From: JAFAGX01 sp035623255
Lineage (GTDB): Bacteria > Acidobacteriota > Terriglobia > Terriglobales > Acidobacteriaceae
Reading direction: 5' to 3'
Assembly (NCBI GenBank): GCA_035623255.1
Contig: DASPTU010000098.1
Location: 16,035 to 80,034, forward strand
DNA length: 64,000 nucleotides
This document shows, one piece after another, positions 44,788 through 52,098 of the stretch. The first letter of the stretch is position 1. Every line of letters starts with the position of its first letter. Under the pieces are notes generated by a model. The model was not told where the DNA came from. It ran no database searches and was given only the letters and a program-made list of their open reading frames with translations. The position numbers and the translations under genes are program-made.

Positions 44788-45522
44788 ATGCCCGAACAAC
44801 TTTGGTTCACGGCGTTATTGAATCACGCGTTTGCGGGCCCGGTCACGGCACTGCTTCGCTCTCTGGACGTCGAGCCACAATACCCGCAAGCCCCAATCAG
44901 TAACGCCGTCGCTATGGAGTGTCTGGTGTTCGGCTTCCTGATTGTAGTTTTTGTGCTCGTTCGTTTACGCCTGTCGGTCGACAGTCCTGGCGCCCTGCAG
45001 CAGTTGTTCGAGGGGGCGCATGGCTTCATCTCAGGACAGGCCCACGAGATCATCGGCCATGACAGTGACAAATTCGTTGCTTACTTGACCGCCCTGGGGC
45101 TCTTCATTCTGTTTTGCAATCTTCTTGGACTGGTTCCGGGTTTCGAGTCACCCACGGGTACGCCGGTCGTGCCGCTGGGCTGTGCGGTATTGACATTCAT
45201 TTACTACCACGCGAGCGGCATAAAAAAGCAGGGCTTGTGGCACTACTTAAAGCACTTTGCCGGACCGATGCCGGCTTTGGCAATCCTGATGGTTCCCATC
45301 GAGATCGTCAGCCATACAGCTCGCATGTTGTCTCTGACCGTTCGTCTCTATGCCAACATGTTTGCCGGAGACTTGGTCACGATGGTTTTCTTTTCATTGA
45401 TACCCATCGGCCTGCCCATCGTATTCATGGCACTCCATCTTGGTGTTTCGATCATCCAGACTTACGTATTTGTCCTTCTGGCGATGATCTACTTGCAAGG
45501 AGCGCTGGCGGAAGAGCATTAA
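44788..45522 (+). CDS. atpB: F0F1 ATP synthase subunit a
   Basis: 244 residues, five to six membrane helices. The essential arginine is in LTVRLYANMFAGDL at residue 186, and the conserved GLVPGFESPTGT loop and IQTYVFVLLAMIYLQGA end are present. Subunit a forms the ion half-channels next to the c ring. The gene precedes atpE by about 180 bases, and the other F0/F1 genes are not present in the window. Nothing abnormal in length. Confidence 0.95.
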   Translation: MPEQLWFTALLNHAFAGPVTALLRSLDVEPQYPQAPISNAVAMECLVFGFLIVVFVLVRLRLSVDSPGALQQLFEGAHGFISGQAHEIIGHDSDKFVAYLTALGLFILFCNLLGLVPGFESPTGTPVVPLGCAVLTFIYYHASGIKKQGLWHYLKHFAGPMPALAILMVPIEIVSHTARMLSLTVRLYANMFAGDLVTMVFFSLIPIGLPIVFMALHLGVSIIQTYVFVLLAMIYLQGALAEEH

Positions 45523-45546
45523 CTACAGTAGTTCGTAGTTAGGTGC

Positions 45547-45591
45547 TAGTAGCTGGGATTCTCAGCTCTAGCTACTAACTACCAGCTACTA
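45547..45591. repeat. Inverted-repeat cluster between atpB and atpE
   Basis: TAGTAGCTGG at 45547-45556 is the exact reverse complement of CCAGCTACTA at 45582-45591; AGCTACTA-like units also repeat inside, and just upstream TAACTAC is mirrored by GTAGTTA (45522-45542). This could fold as an intercistronic mRNA hairpin adjusting the c subunit ratio, or be a dispersed intergenic repeat. Confidence 0.65.
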
Positions 45592-45699
45592 CGCGCTGGT
45601 TCCGTTCAGCGTGAGGGCGTCTGTACGGGATGACGTCAACCACCCACTGGCGGTATAGCGGCATCCGCAAGGATGCTAATTCTTAAAAGGAGAAAACAC

Positions 45700-46008
45700 A
45701 TGCGTCGTGTATTCAGTTATTTCTTCATGGCGATGGCGCTGCTATGCTTCGCCATGCCTGCGTTTGCACAAGGCGGAACGGCTTCCGGTGCGGTGAACTG
45801 GGTCGCCATCTCCGCCGGCTTCTCAATGGCAATTGCATCGGCAATTTGCGGCTTGGGTCAAGGCAAAGCTACTGCAGCCGCTATGGAAGGACTGGCAAGA
45901 AATCCGGCCGCCCGGCCAGGCATCCAGCTAGGTTTGATTATCGGCTTGGCGTTTATCGAGTCCCTGGCTCTCTACACGCTGGTAATCATCTTCGTGAAGG
46001 TGGTATAG
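45700..46008 (+). CDS. atpE: F0F1 ATP synthase subunit c with signal peptide
   Basis: 102 residues from ATG 45700, preceded by AAGGAGAAAA; an upstream in-frame start (45673) adds nine residues without support. A cleavable-looking leader (MRRVFSYFF...MPAFA|Q at 23/24) is followed by the two-helix hairpin: helix 1 with GLGQGKATAAAMEGLARNP and helix 2 with FIESLALYTLVI. Ion ligand Glu87 has Gln54, Ser88 and Tyr92 at the spacings of Na+-binding c rings, but Leu89 replaces the water-binding Thr. Terminates at an intrinsic terminator. Confidence 0.95.
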   Translation: MRRVFSYFFMAMALLCFAMPAFAQGGTASGAVNWVAISAGFSMAIASAICGLGQGKATAAAMEGLARNPAARPGIQLGLIIGLAFIESLALYTLVIIFVKVV

Positions 46009-46029
46009 AAACCCCAAGATTGGCACATC

Positions 46030-46068
46030 ATCCTGAGCTTCGTCATCGGAGCTCAGGATAGTTTTTTT
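46030..46068 (+). terminator. Intrinsic terminator after atpE
   Basis: ATCCTGAGC at 46030-46038 pairs perfectly with GCTCAGGAT at 46051-46059 around a 12-base loop, followed by AG and seven T (46062-46068). It lies 22 bases after the atpE stop and between convergent genes, so it ends the atpI-atpB-atpE transcript and shows that the unit does not continue into atpF. Confidence 0.9.
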
Positions 46069-46085
46069 GGCTGATTGTCAGGAGG

Positions 46086-48809
46086 CTACGACTTGCGCTG
46101 GCCGTTCCACTCGGCTTCTTTCATTTCCGGCGCGCGATCAATTGTTTCCATCAGCAGCGTGCGGAGACGATAACGGCTCTCCAGGTCAACATTGACGAGC
46201 TCGAAACCTACTTCATTCACTCGCGCCCGGCGCAGCAAGACCTGGCCGCGGATGTGGCGTACGCCGATAGAAATGTCGATGTTCGCTTCCGAGCCAACGC
46301 GCAGATTGTCTTCCTTGGTCGCCATGCCGCCGCCCAGGCTCATCTCCCGAACCAGAAGGTTCGATTTTCCCCACGAACTGCTGATCGTGGCTGAAAGGGC
46401 CTTCCGCAAGACGATCCGTTCGTAGCGTCGCTGCCGCACCCACGGGCACGCCGGGGCCGCGTCAAGAGGCGCAATGGCGAGCTCTCCCGGCGACAACCCA
46501 CTTTCCGCCATGATCTGGCTCGCATACCGCGGGTCGATCTTCGCCAGGGATTGTGCTGCCGCTATGCGGAGTTCGCGATGGTGAACCCACTTCCACACCT
46601 TTTTTGCCTCAAGGAGATTGCGCAATACCGGCACCGATTCCGGTTCGCGTAGCCTGCCGAGTGACTCTACCGCCTTGACTTGAATCAGAGGGGAACGGCC
46701 GGGGGTTTCACCGGCTTCGGCCATCACCATCAGAGGTGGGACAGTGGTTCGGTCACCGCTCATTCCAATTTCGTCGATGGCCTGGGGCAGCACAGCGGGA
46801 TCGAGAAGTTCCAGAATTTCCAGCAGGGTGCGCCCGCGATCATGAGCAGCGCCATAAGCGATCTGGCGCACTACTAAATCGTGATAAAAACGGTTCCACT
46901 CCTTCAGCCGGACCGGAAGCAACTCCAACAGTGTGGGCACATCCAGGCGACTAAGTAAACCAACCACCGCCACAGCCGTCCTAGGTTGTCCGGTGCGCAA
47001 CATCTCGCGCATCTGCTGGGTTGCGTCGGGGCCGAGCTCGGTGACCAACTCCACCATGTGGTCGCATTCCTCGCGCCGCATGCAACGAAAGAACCGATCA
47101 GCCAAATGCTCGATGGACGCAGGAAAAGTCCGGCGCAGAACTGTGACCAGGTCCTGAGAGACCTCGCTCATCGGCAACGCTTCTTCGATAAACTCCGGGA
47201 TGCGGTTTTCTACTCCGATACGAGGACGCAGATCCTGTGCCGTCGCCGGACGGTCTTTGGCCAGGTTGTCCAACGCAATACAGACGTCTTTGAGAGCGGA
47301 GAAATTCTTTCGATTGTTCGCTTCCGAACTGAGCCTGACGAAAGCCGCGCTGAGCAGGCTCTCCGCCTCGGAGTCAGTCTCCCTAACTAACGCCGCACCC
47401 GTTTCGTGAATAGTGGTTCCGATCAAGTCAATTCCGGGAACGGCGAAGAGATCGGCCAGCTGGCTGAGCCCGATTGCTGTTTTGCGACGCGGTTCGACCT
47501 CACGGTTCTTCAGGCAACTGGAATAGTTTTTCAGAACATCCGCGGCTGTTTGCTTGTCGTCGCGTTCGAGAAGCACTTCGATGTACTGGCGTATATTGCG
47601 GGATGGCACGCATGCGGCTTCACCGGAGAGCAGCACACTCTTTTTGCCTTCCTCCGGGACCTCTGCCCAGAACATGCGATCCAGAATGTCAGCATGGGAT
47701 TCCACCAGGATCCCAGCCTTGCTCATCTTGTCTTCCTGAATGCGCAGGATGCGCCGCAAGCTGTCCATCTGGCGGCTCATGTGCTCCAGCATCTGATGGA
47801 CAGCGTTGACCTTGACGTCGCCCTTCTGGAAGCGCTCCATGGCAAAGCGAATCGCCATGTGCTCGGCGGCTTTCATCAGCAGAGGAGTATCGCTCTTCTC
47901 GGTTGTGTACTTGGAAGCCAGTGTTTCGAGCAGTTGCTGCAGGTTGATTTTGGTATTGTGGTCAACCTGAGTCAGCTCCTTTTGCACCAGTTCCGGTTTG
48001 GCGTCCGGATTCGTGCTGGCTTCACCAAACGTGGTCAGCAGGCGAATTGCCCGAATCACTTCTTCTTCTTCAAGTGGCGCCACGCCACCGGCCCATCCCC
48101 CAGTTGCCTGTCCGGTGCGATTTTCTGCTCCCGCAGCAGGTGCCTGTTCGCCAGTGCGCAGCGGCACGCTGCCCATGGGAGCGCCACCCGCCGTGCCTCC
48201 CCCACCTTGGGAACCCTCTGCCGCAGCAATTAACTGGAGCAACTTTTGGGGGTCGTTCAACCATTCTTTGAATTCAGGTCCCAGAGTCTGGGCGGCGATC
48301 TGGGCGGCCACGCTCACTTCACCGGTAGCCGGATCAGCGGCGACAAACTTGACTTCGTTAATTCGAATGGAGGCTTCCTTGTTGTCCCCGAAGGTTTGTT
48401 TGATCTCCTTTACCACGTCTTGCGCTTTGGACCCGCCCACAGCGAAGGCGCGGATCAGTTTTGCGAAATCATCTGCTGTGACTTGGTTAGAAAAATGAAT
48501 GCTGGCCAGGCCCGCAGCGGTCAACAATTGCGCGAAGCTACGTTCGGCCTGGCCGCTTTCAAGAGCTACGCCATCGAGAAGGAGACGGTTGTCAGAAACG
48601 CCAAGAAGGAAACCATTGTCGCGGCCGGCAGGCATTCCCTGCTGCAACTCTTTCCAGGTTGTCTCGAACTGTGCCTCCGTGCGCTTGTGTTGAAATCCGT
48701 AGAGGCGCACATATTTCACGAGAATGTTGAGGCTATGAATGAATGCCCGTGCGGAGGCGCTACGATCATCTCTCTTAGTTGTGGGTGCAGTGGAGATAGT
48801 TGCCTCCAA
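46086..48809 (-). CDS. Large HEAT-repeat-like protein with C-terminal PilZ domain
   Basis: 907 residues, all soluble. Long alpha-helical body with HEAT-like units (VPTLLELLPVRLKEWNRF, LLEILELLDPAVLPQAIDEI, VKAVESLGRLREPESVPVLRNLLEAKK near 700-760) and a low-complexity Gly-rich stretch near 200-235. The C-terminus (790-895) is a PilZ fold: RQRRYERI, then VREMSLGGGMATKEDNL and VNEVGFELVNVD. An RxxxR c-di-GMP motif is only partly visible, so ligand binding is uncertain. Probably a scaffold that responds through PilZ. Standalone gene; shares a promoter element with ffh. Confidence 0.7.
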   Translation of the reverse strand: MEATISTAPTTKRDDRSASARAFIHSLNILVKYVRLYGFQHKRTEAQFETTWKELQQGMPAGRDNGFLLGVSDNRLLLDGVALESGQAERSFAQLLTAAGLASIHFSNQVTADDFAKLIRAFAVGGSKAQDVVKEIKQTFGDNKEASIRINEVKFVAADPATGEVSVAAQIAAQTLGPEFKEWLNDPQKLLQLIAAAEGSQGGGGTAGGAPMGSVPLRTGEQAPAAGAENRTGQATGGWAGGVAPLEEEEVIRAIRLLTTFGEASTNPDAKPELVQKELTQVDHNTKINLQQLLETLASKYTTEKSDTPLLMKAAEHMAIRFAMERFQKGDVKVNAVHQMLEHMSRQMDSLRRILRIQEDKMSKAGILVESHADILDRMFWAEVPEEGKKSVLLSGEAACVPSRNIRQYIEVLLERDDKQTAADVLKNYSSCLKNREVEPRRKTAIGLSQLADLFAVPGIDLIGTTIHETGAALVRETDSEAESLLSAAFVRLSSEANNRKNFSALKDVCIALDNLAKDRPATAQDLRPRIGVENRIPEFIEEALPMSEVSQDLVTVLRRTFPASIEHLADRFFRCMRREECDHMVELVTELGPDATQQMREMLRTGQPRTAVAVVGLLSRLDVPTLLELLPVRLKEWNRFYHDLVVRQIAYGAAHDRGRTLLEILELLDPAVLPQAIDEIGMSGDRTTVPPLMVMAEAGETPGRSPLIQVKAVESLGRLREPESVPVLRNLLEAKKVWKWVHHRELRIAAAQSLAKIDPRYASQIMAESGLSPGELAIAPLDAAPACPWVRQRRYERIVLRKALSATISSSWGKSNLLVREMSLGGGMATKEDNLRVGSEANIDISIGVRHIRGQVLLRRARVNEVGFELVNVDLESRYRLRTLLMETIDRAPEMKEAEWNGQRKS

Positions 48810-48851
48810 TACCTAATGCCTAAGAGGGTAATCCAGCAAGTAAGGGTATGC

Positions 48852-48872
48852 ATGTTACGGAAGTAAGTGGCC
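48852..48872 (-). promoter_or_regulatory. Candidate promoter element of HEAT/PilZ gene, shared with ffh
   Basis: 21-base segment about 43-63 bases upstream of the HEAT/PilZ start. It matches 26252-26272 at 17 of 21 positions, with TTAC-N4-GTAA and, on the minus strand, TAACAT (48857-48852) in place of TAAAAT as the candidate -10 box. Confidence 0.3.
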
Positions 48873-48955
48873 TCGCTGGCGCATGAATGCGTTGAGAGAG
48901 AGCGGCAGGCTCAACGCCAGCCACACAGACTCGCGGCCAAGCAGGCTTTTAAATC

Positions 48956-50467
48956 GTGGCTGCAAGCATTAAGCTACTGGTGATGGCGGCATCTCCCAGT
49001 CCAGCGCCTGTTCACATTAGCCACGGCACCAAAAAGGAGCACGGCCTAGCCTTCTGGATGGCTCGTGTTCTTGAGGAGTGTGACCGGGTCGAGTCCAAAT
49101 TTGCCGCGGACCCAGTTCACGATTTGCGGGTCGCCCTCCGCCGCTGTCGATCGATGGCCGACGGGATCATGACGTTTGATCCAGATCCCGCGTGGAAGCA
49201 GATGCGAAAAGCCGGGAAGAAGCTGTTCAGCAGTCTCGGCGAGCTGCGAGATATCCAGGTAATGCAGGAATGGGTAAACAAGCTGGGTAGCCCTGAAGAC
49301 CCGGTTACCGGCACATTGCTTCGCCATTTGGACTCTCGCGAAGCTCAGCATAAAGGGGAGGCGGCAGAAGCCTTGTGCGAGTTTGATCGCAAGCAATGGC
49401 AAAGATGGGGTAAGTCCTTGCCGGCACGTGCGGCGAGGATCCGAACTGGAAGCCTTTTGTTCAAGCATCTTGCACTAGAGCGCTGGACGGACGCCTATGC
49501 CTTGCATCGCCGGGCGCTGCGGGCAAAGTCGCAGCTCGCATGGCACGGGCTCCGCATAGGTTTGAAGAGATTCCGATACATCGTGGAAAACTTTCTTCCC
49601 GAGCAGCACGAAGCCTGGATTGGCGATTTGAAGCAAGTGCAGGATCTGCTCGGAGAGGTTCATGATCTCGACGTATTGTGGAATACAGCTTTAGAGATCC
49701 GTGCCTTTCCCGACATCGAGGCCCGGCATCGCTGGCATACGAAGATTTTGGAAGAACGTGGACGAAGGATTCAGCAGTATCGTGAAAAGATGCTGGGCAG
49801 GGGATCGCTTTGGCATGTGTGGCGAGCTCAGTTACCGGCTGGACTGCAAATCGAAGTCGCCGCTTTGAAGCGACTCGAACTGTGGGCGTCAGTTTTCGAT
49901 CCCGACCTCAAGCACTCGCGTCATGTGGCCAGGCTCGCTCTGCAACTTTATGACGGCATGGCTCCAAACGACGGCGAGAACGTCCATCGAAGAAAAGAGC
50001 GGGAGATTTTGCAGATTGCGGCCTTGCTGCATGAGGTCGGACTCTCGAAGGGTGCAAAAAATCACCACAAAGCCACCTATCGCATGATCCAGAAGCTCGA
50101 GCCGCCCCTCGGGTTGGACAAGAACAGACTGCAGATGGTTGCATTTATCTGTCGCTATCATCGCGGCGTGCTGCCGCGATCCGGGCAGAGGGCTTTTGCG
50201 GCGATTGACCGATCCGAGCGGCACCTCGCTCAGAGGCTTGCCGGTATCCTTCGCTTGGCGGATGCATTCGATGCCGACCACCAAGGACATGTTCACCGCC
50301 TTCAGGCGACATCCCGAAACGGCCATCTGCTCATCAGCGCGCAAGGCTACAATGCCCGCGATCGGCTGGCGGAAGACATCGCTGCGGGCCGGCATCTTCT
50401 GGAGCTGGTCTGCCGAAGGCCAGTTGTAGTAAAGCCTCTGCGAGTTCCAGCTCATCGAGGCGGGTGA
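48956..50467 (+). CDS. CHAD domain fused to Ppx/GppA-type HD domain
   Basis: 503 residues from GTG 48956; ATG 48983 is an alternative start. The CHAD region (about 15-290) has two conserved His-Arg helices, VHDLRVALRRCRS at His55 and WHGLRIGLKRFRY at His197, which in other CHAD proteins line a polyphosphate-binding surface. Residues about 305-490 resemble the C-terminal HD-like domain of exopolyphosphatases (ALLHEVGLSKGAKNHHKATYRMI at 359, then RYHRG and RLADAFDADHQG). The ASKHA catalytic domain of Ppx is absent. Soluble; likely polyphosphate-linked. Confidence 0.75.
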   Translation: MAASIKLLVMAASPSPAPVHISHGTKKEHGLAFWMARVLEECDRVESKFAADPVHDLRVALRRCRSMADGIMTFDPDPAWKQMRKAGKKLFSSLGELRDIQVMQEWVNKLGSPEDPVTGTLLRHLDSREAQHKGEAAEALCEFDRKQWQRWGKSLPARAARIRTGSLLFKHLALERWTDAYALHRRALRAKSQLAWHGLRIGLKRFRYIVENFLPEQHEAWIGDLKQVQDLLGEVHDLDVLWNTALEIRAFPDIEARHRWHTKILEERGRRIQQYREKMLGRGSLWHVWRAQLPAGLQIEVAALKRLELWASVFDPDLKHSRHVARLALQLYDGMAPNDGENVHRRKEREILQIAALLHEVGLSKGAKNHHKATYRMIQKLEPPLGLDKNRLQMVAFICRYHRGVLPRSGQRAFAAIDRSERHLAQRLAGILRLADAFDADHQGHVHRLQATSRNGHLLISAQGYNARDRLAEDIAAGRHLLELVCRRPVVVKPLRVPAHRGG

Positions 50468-50541
50468 GCCTTCGGCCAGAGCACGTGATGGAAACCCTTG
50501 TGTCACTCCCCTGACCGTGCGAGCTCGCTTACTTTCACCTC

Positions 50542-51093
50542 ATGAGACACTCGCAGCTCGTGCAAAAGGCGATTCAGTGGCTGCGGTCCTATCGCTGCGG
50601 AGTGATTCTCTCGGAGCAGGCCTGTGCAAGCGGAGAAATGCCCGACGCGATAGGCTGGAAGCGAGCCTGCCACTCCGTGCTGATCGAGTGCAAAATCTCG
50701 CGCGCTGACTTTCTTGCGGATCGCGAAAAGCCGTTCCGCCAGAAATCACAACTGGGAATGGGTTGCGAGCGTTTTTATTTAGGTCAGGCTGGGTTATTGC
50801 GTCCCCAAGAACTTCCTCATGGTTGGGGTCTACTGGAGGTTCGCAATCGAAGCATCGTTACGGCCCAGGCTGCAGCCAGGAATCTTCGTACTGCAATCGG
50901 CTTTCGGTACGAGATGAATCTGTTGCTCGCCAGCTTGCGACGCGTCGAAATCCGGATTGAGCCACAAACCTTGACCGAGTTCCTCAAGTGGAAGAATCGC
51001 ATAGCGGACTACAACGGAGGCACACTGCCGGAAGGCATTGCAGGGATTGACGAGGAACCCAATTCGTTTCTGGATGCGGATGCTCTGATGTGA
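50542..51093 (+). CDS. MmcB-like PD-(D/E)XK nuclease-superfamily protein
   Basis: 183 residues. EMPDAIGWKRACHSVLIECKISRADFLADREKPFR shows a PD...(D/E)xK arrangement (PDAIGW, then IECK) as in MmcB-like DNA repair proteins and restriction-like nucleases. The rest is mixed helix/strand. Catalysis is not shown. It is convergent with recR, ending 25 bases away, so proximity to the recombination operon may be chance. An unrecognised family is possible beyond the motif. Confidence 0.65.
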   Translation: MRHSQLVQKAIQWLRSYRCGVILSEQACASGEMPDAIGWKRACHSVLIECKISRADFLADREKPFRQKSQLGMGCERFYLGQAGLLRPQELPHGWGLLEVRNRSIVTAQAAARNLRTAIGFRYEMNLLLASLRRVEIRIEPQTLTEFLKWKNRIADYNGGTLPEGIAGIDEEPNSFLDADALM

Positions 51094-51118
51094 CTCTGGA
51101 GATGGTCCTCGGGCTAAG

Positions 51119-51718
51119 TTACAGCTCTCTTCGGCCTTCGATCGACTTTAGCATCGTGATTTCGTCGGCATATTCGATATCGCTGCCGACCGGAATGCCC
51201 ATCGCGATCCGAGTGACCCTCAGCCCAGGACGACGAAGCTGTCCAGAAAGGTAAGTCGCGGTAGCTTCACCTTCCACCGTGGGATTGGTTGCCAGAATGA
51301 CCTCATCAACGTCTCCACCGTCGACTCGCCGCTTGAGGCCGGAGATTCTCAACTGTTCCGGCCCCACACCGTTCAGCGGAGAGATTGAGCCGTGGAGCAC
51401 GTGATAAACACCGTTGAAGTGCCTGGTTTTCTCGATGGCTGCGATGTTGGTCGGCTCTTCGACAACACAGACGAGACGCTGGTTGCGCGTGGGGCTACTA
51501 CAATAGACGCAGGGATCGACATCAGTGATATTGTTGCAGACCGAACATAGTCGCAAGCTGGCTTTGACGTCGCGAACCGCGGCTGCCAGCGCTTCAGCGT
51601 CCTCATCGCTGGACCGCAGAATATGAAATGCCAGGCGCTGGGCGGTTTTGCTGCCAATCCCCGGCAATTTCTTTAGCTCTTCAATCAGCCGCGCCATCGG
51701 CTCTGCAAATTTTGACAT
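51119..51718 (-). CDS. recR: Recombination mediator RecR
   Basis: 199 residues. Helix-hairpin-helix (KKLPGIGSKTAQRLAFH), a C4 zinc finger (CSVCNNITDVDPCVYC), and a TOPRIM segment VCVVEEPTNIAAIEKTRHFNGVYHVLHG, ending in the SGQLRRPGLRVTRIAMGIPVGSDIEY Walker-like tail. RecR with RecF/RecO loads RecA at gaps. Third gene of the classical dnaX-ebfC-recR operon. Confidence 0.97.
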   Translation of the reverse strand: MSKFAEPMARLIEELKKLPGIGSKTAQRLAFHILRSSDEDAEALAAAVRDVKASLRLCSVCNNITDVDPCVYCSSPTRNQRLVCVVEEPTNIAAIEKTRHFNGVYHVLHGSISPLNGVGPEQLRISGLKRRVDGGDVDEVILATNPTVEGEATATYLSGQLRRPGLRVTRIAMGIPVGSDIEYADEITMLKSIEGRREL

Positions 51719-51762
51719 GTTGATAGATGGGTTATTCGGTTATCGATGTTACATTCGGGGCT

Positions 51763-52068
51763 CTACAATCCGGGAATGCCCAAGCCGCCCAGCATCCCAC
51801 CCATCGTGGATTGCATGGCCTCATCTACTTTCCTGCTGGCCCCGTTCAGCGCCGCCATAACCAAATCCTGGAGCATCTCGACATCGCCGCTCTTGACCGC
51901 TTCCGGATCGATCTTAACGCTCAATACCTGCTTACGGCCGTCCATTTTGACTACCACGCTGCCGCCCCCAGAGGAACCTTCCACCACGGTTTCCTCCATC
52001 TTCTTCTGCAATGCTTCATATTGTCGCTTGGCCTGCGACATAAATTCCTGGATGTTAAATCCACCCAT
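51763..52068 (-). CDS. YbaB/EbfC family nucleoid-associated protein
   Basis: 101 residues. The family opening (FMSQAKRQYEALQKKMEE) and the core GGSVVVKMDGRKQVLSVKIDPEAV, DLVMAALNGASRK fit YbaB/EbfC. It forms dimers that bind DNA and shapes the nucleoid. Located 44 bases upstream of recR and 30 downstream of dnaX, the classical arrangement. C-terminus Gly/Met-rich (GGMLGGLGIPGL). Confidence 0.95.
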   Translation of the reverse strand: MGGFNIQEFMSQAKRQYEALQKKMEETVVEGSSGGGSVVVKMDGRKQVLSVKIDPEAVKSGDVEMLQDLVMAALNGASRKVDEAMQSTMGGMLGGLGIPGL

Positions 52069-52098
52069 CAGGTCTGCTCCGACGTCTTACTTTAATCG

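Noticed and set aside
47406..48233. 275-codon plus-strand open frame within the HEAT/PilZ gene
   Set aside because: Mirror frame of the real minus-strand gene; no ribosome site or domain pattern.
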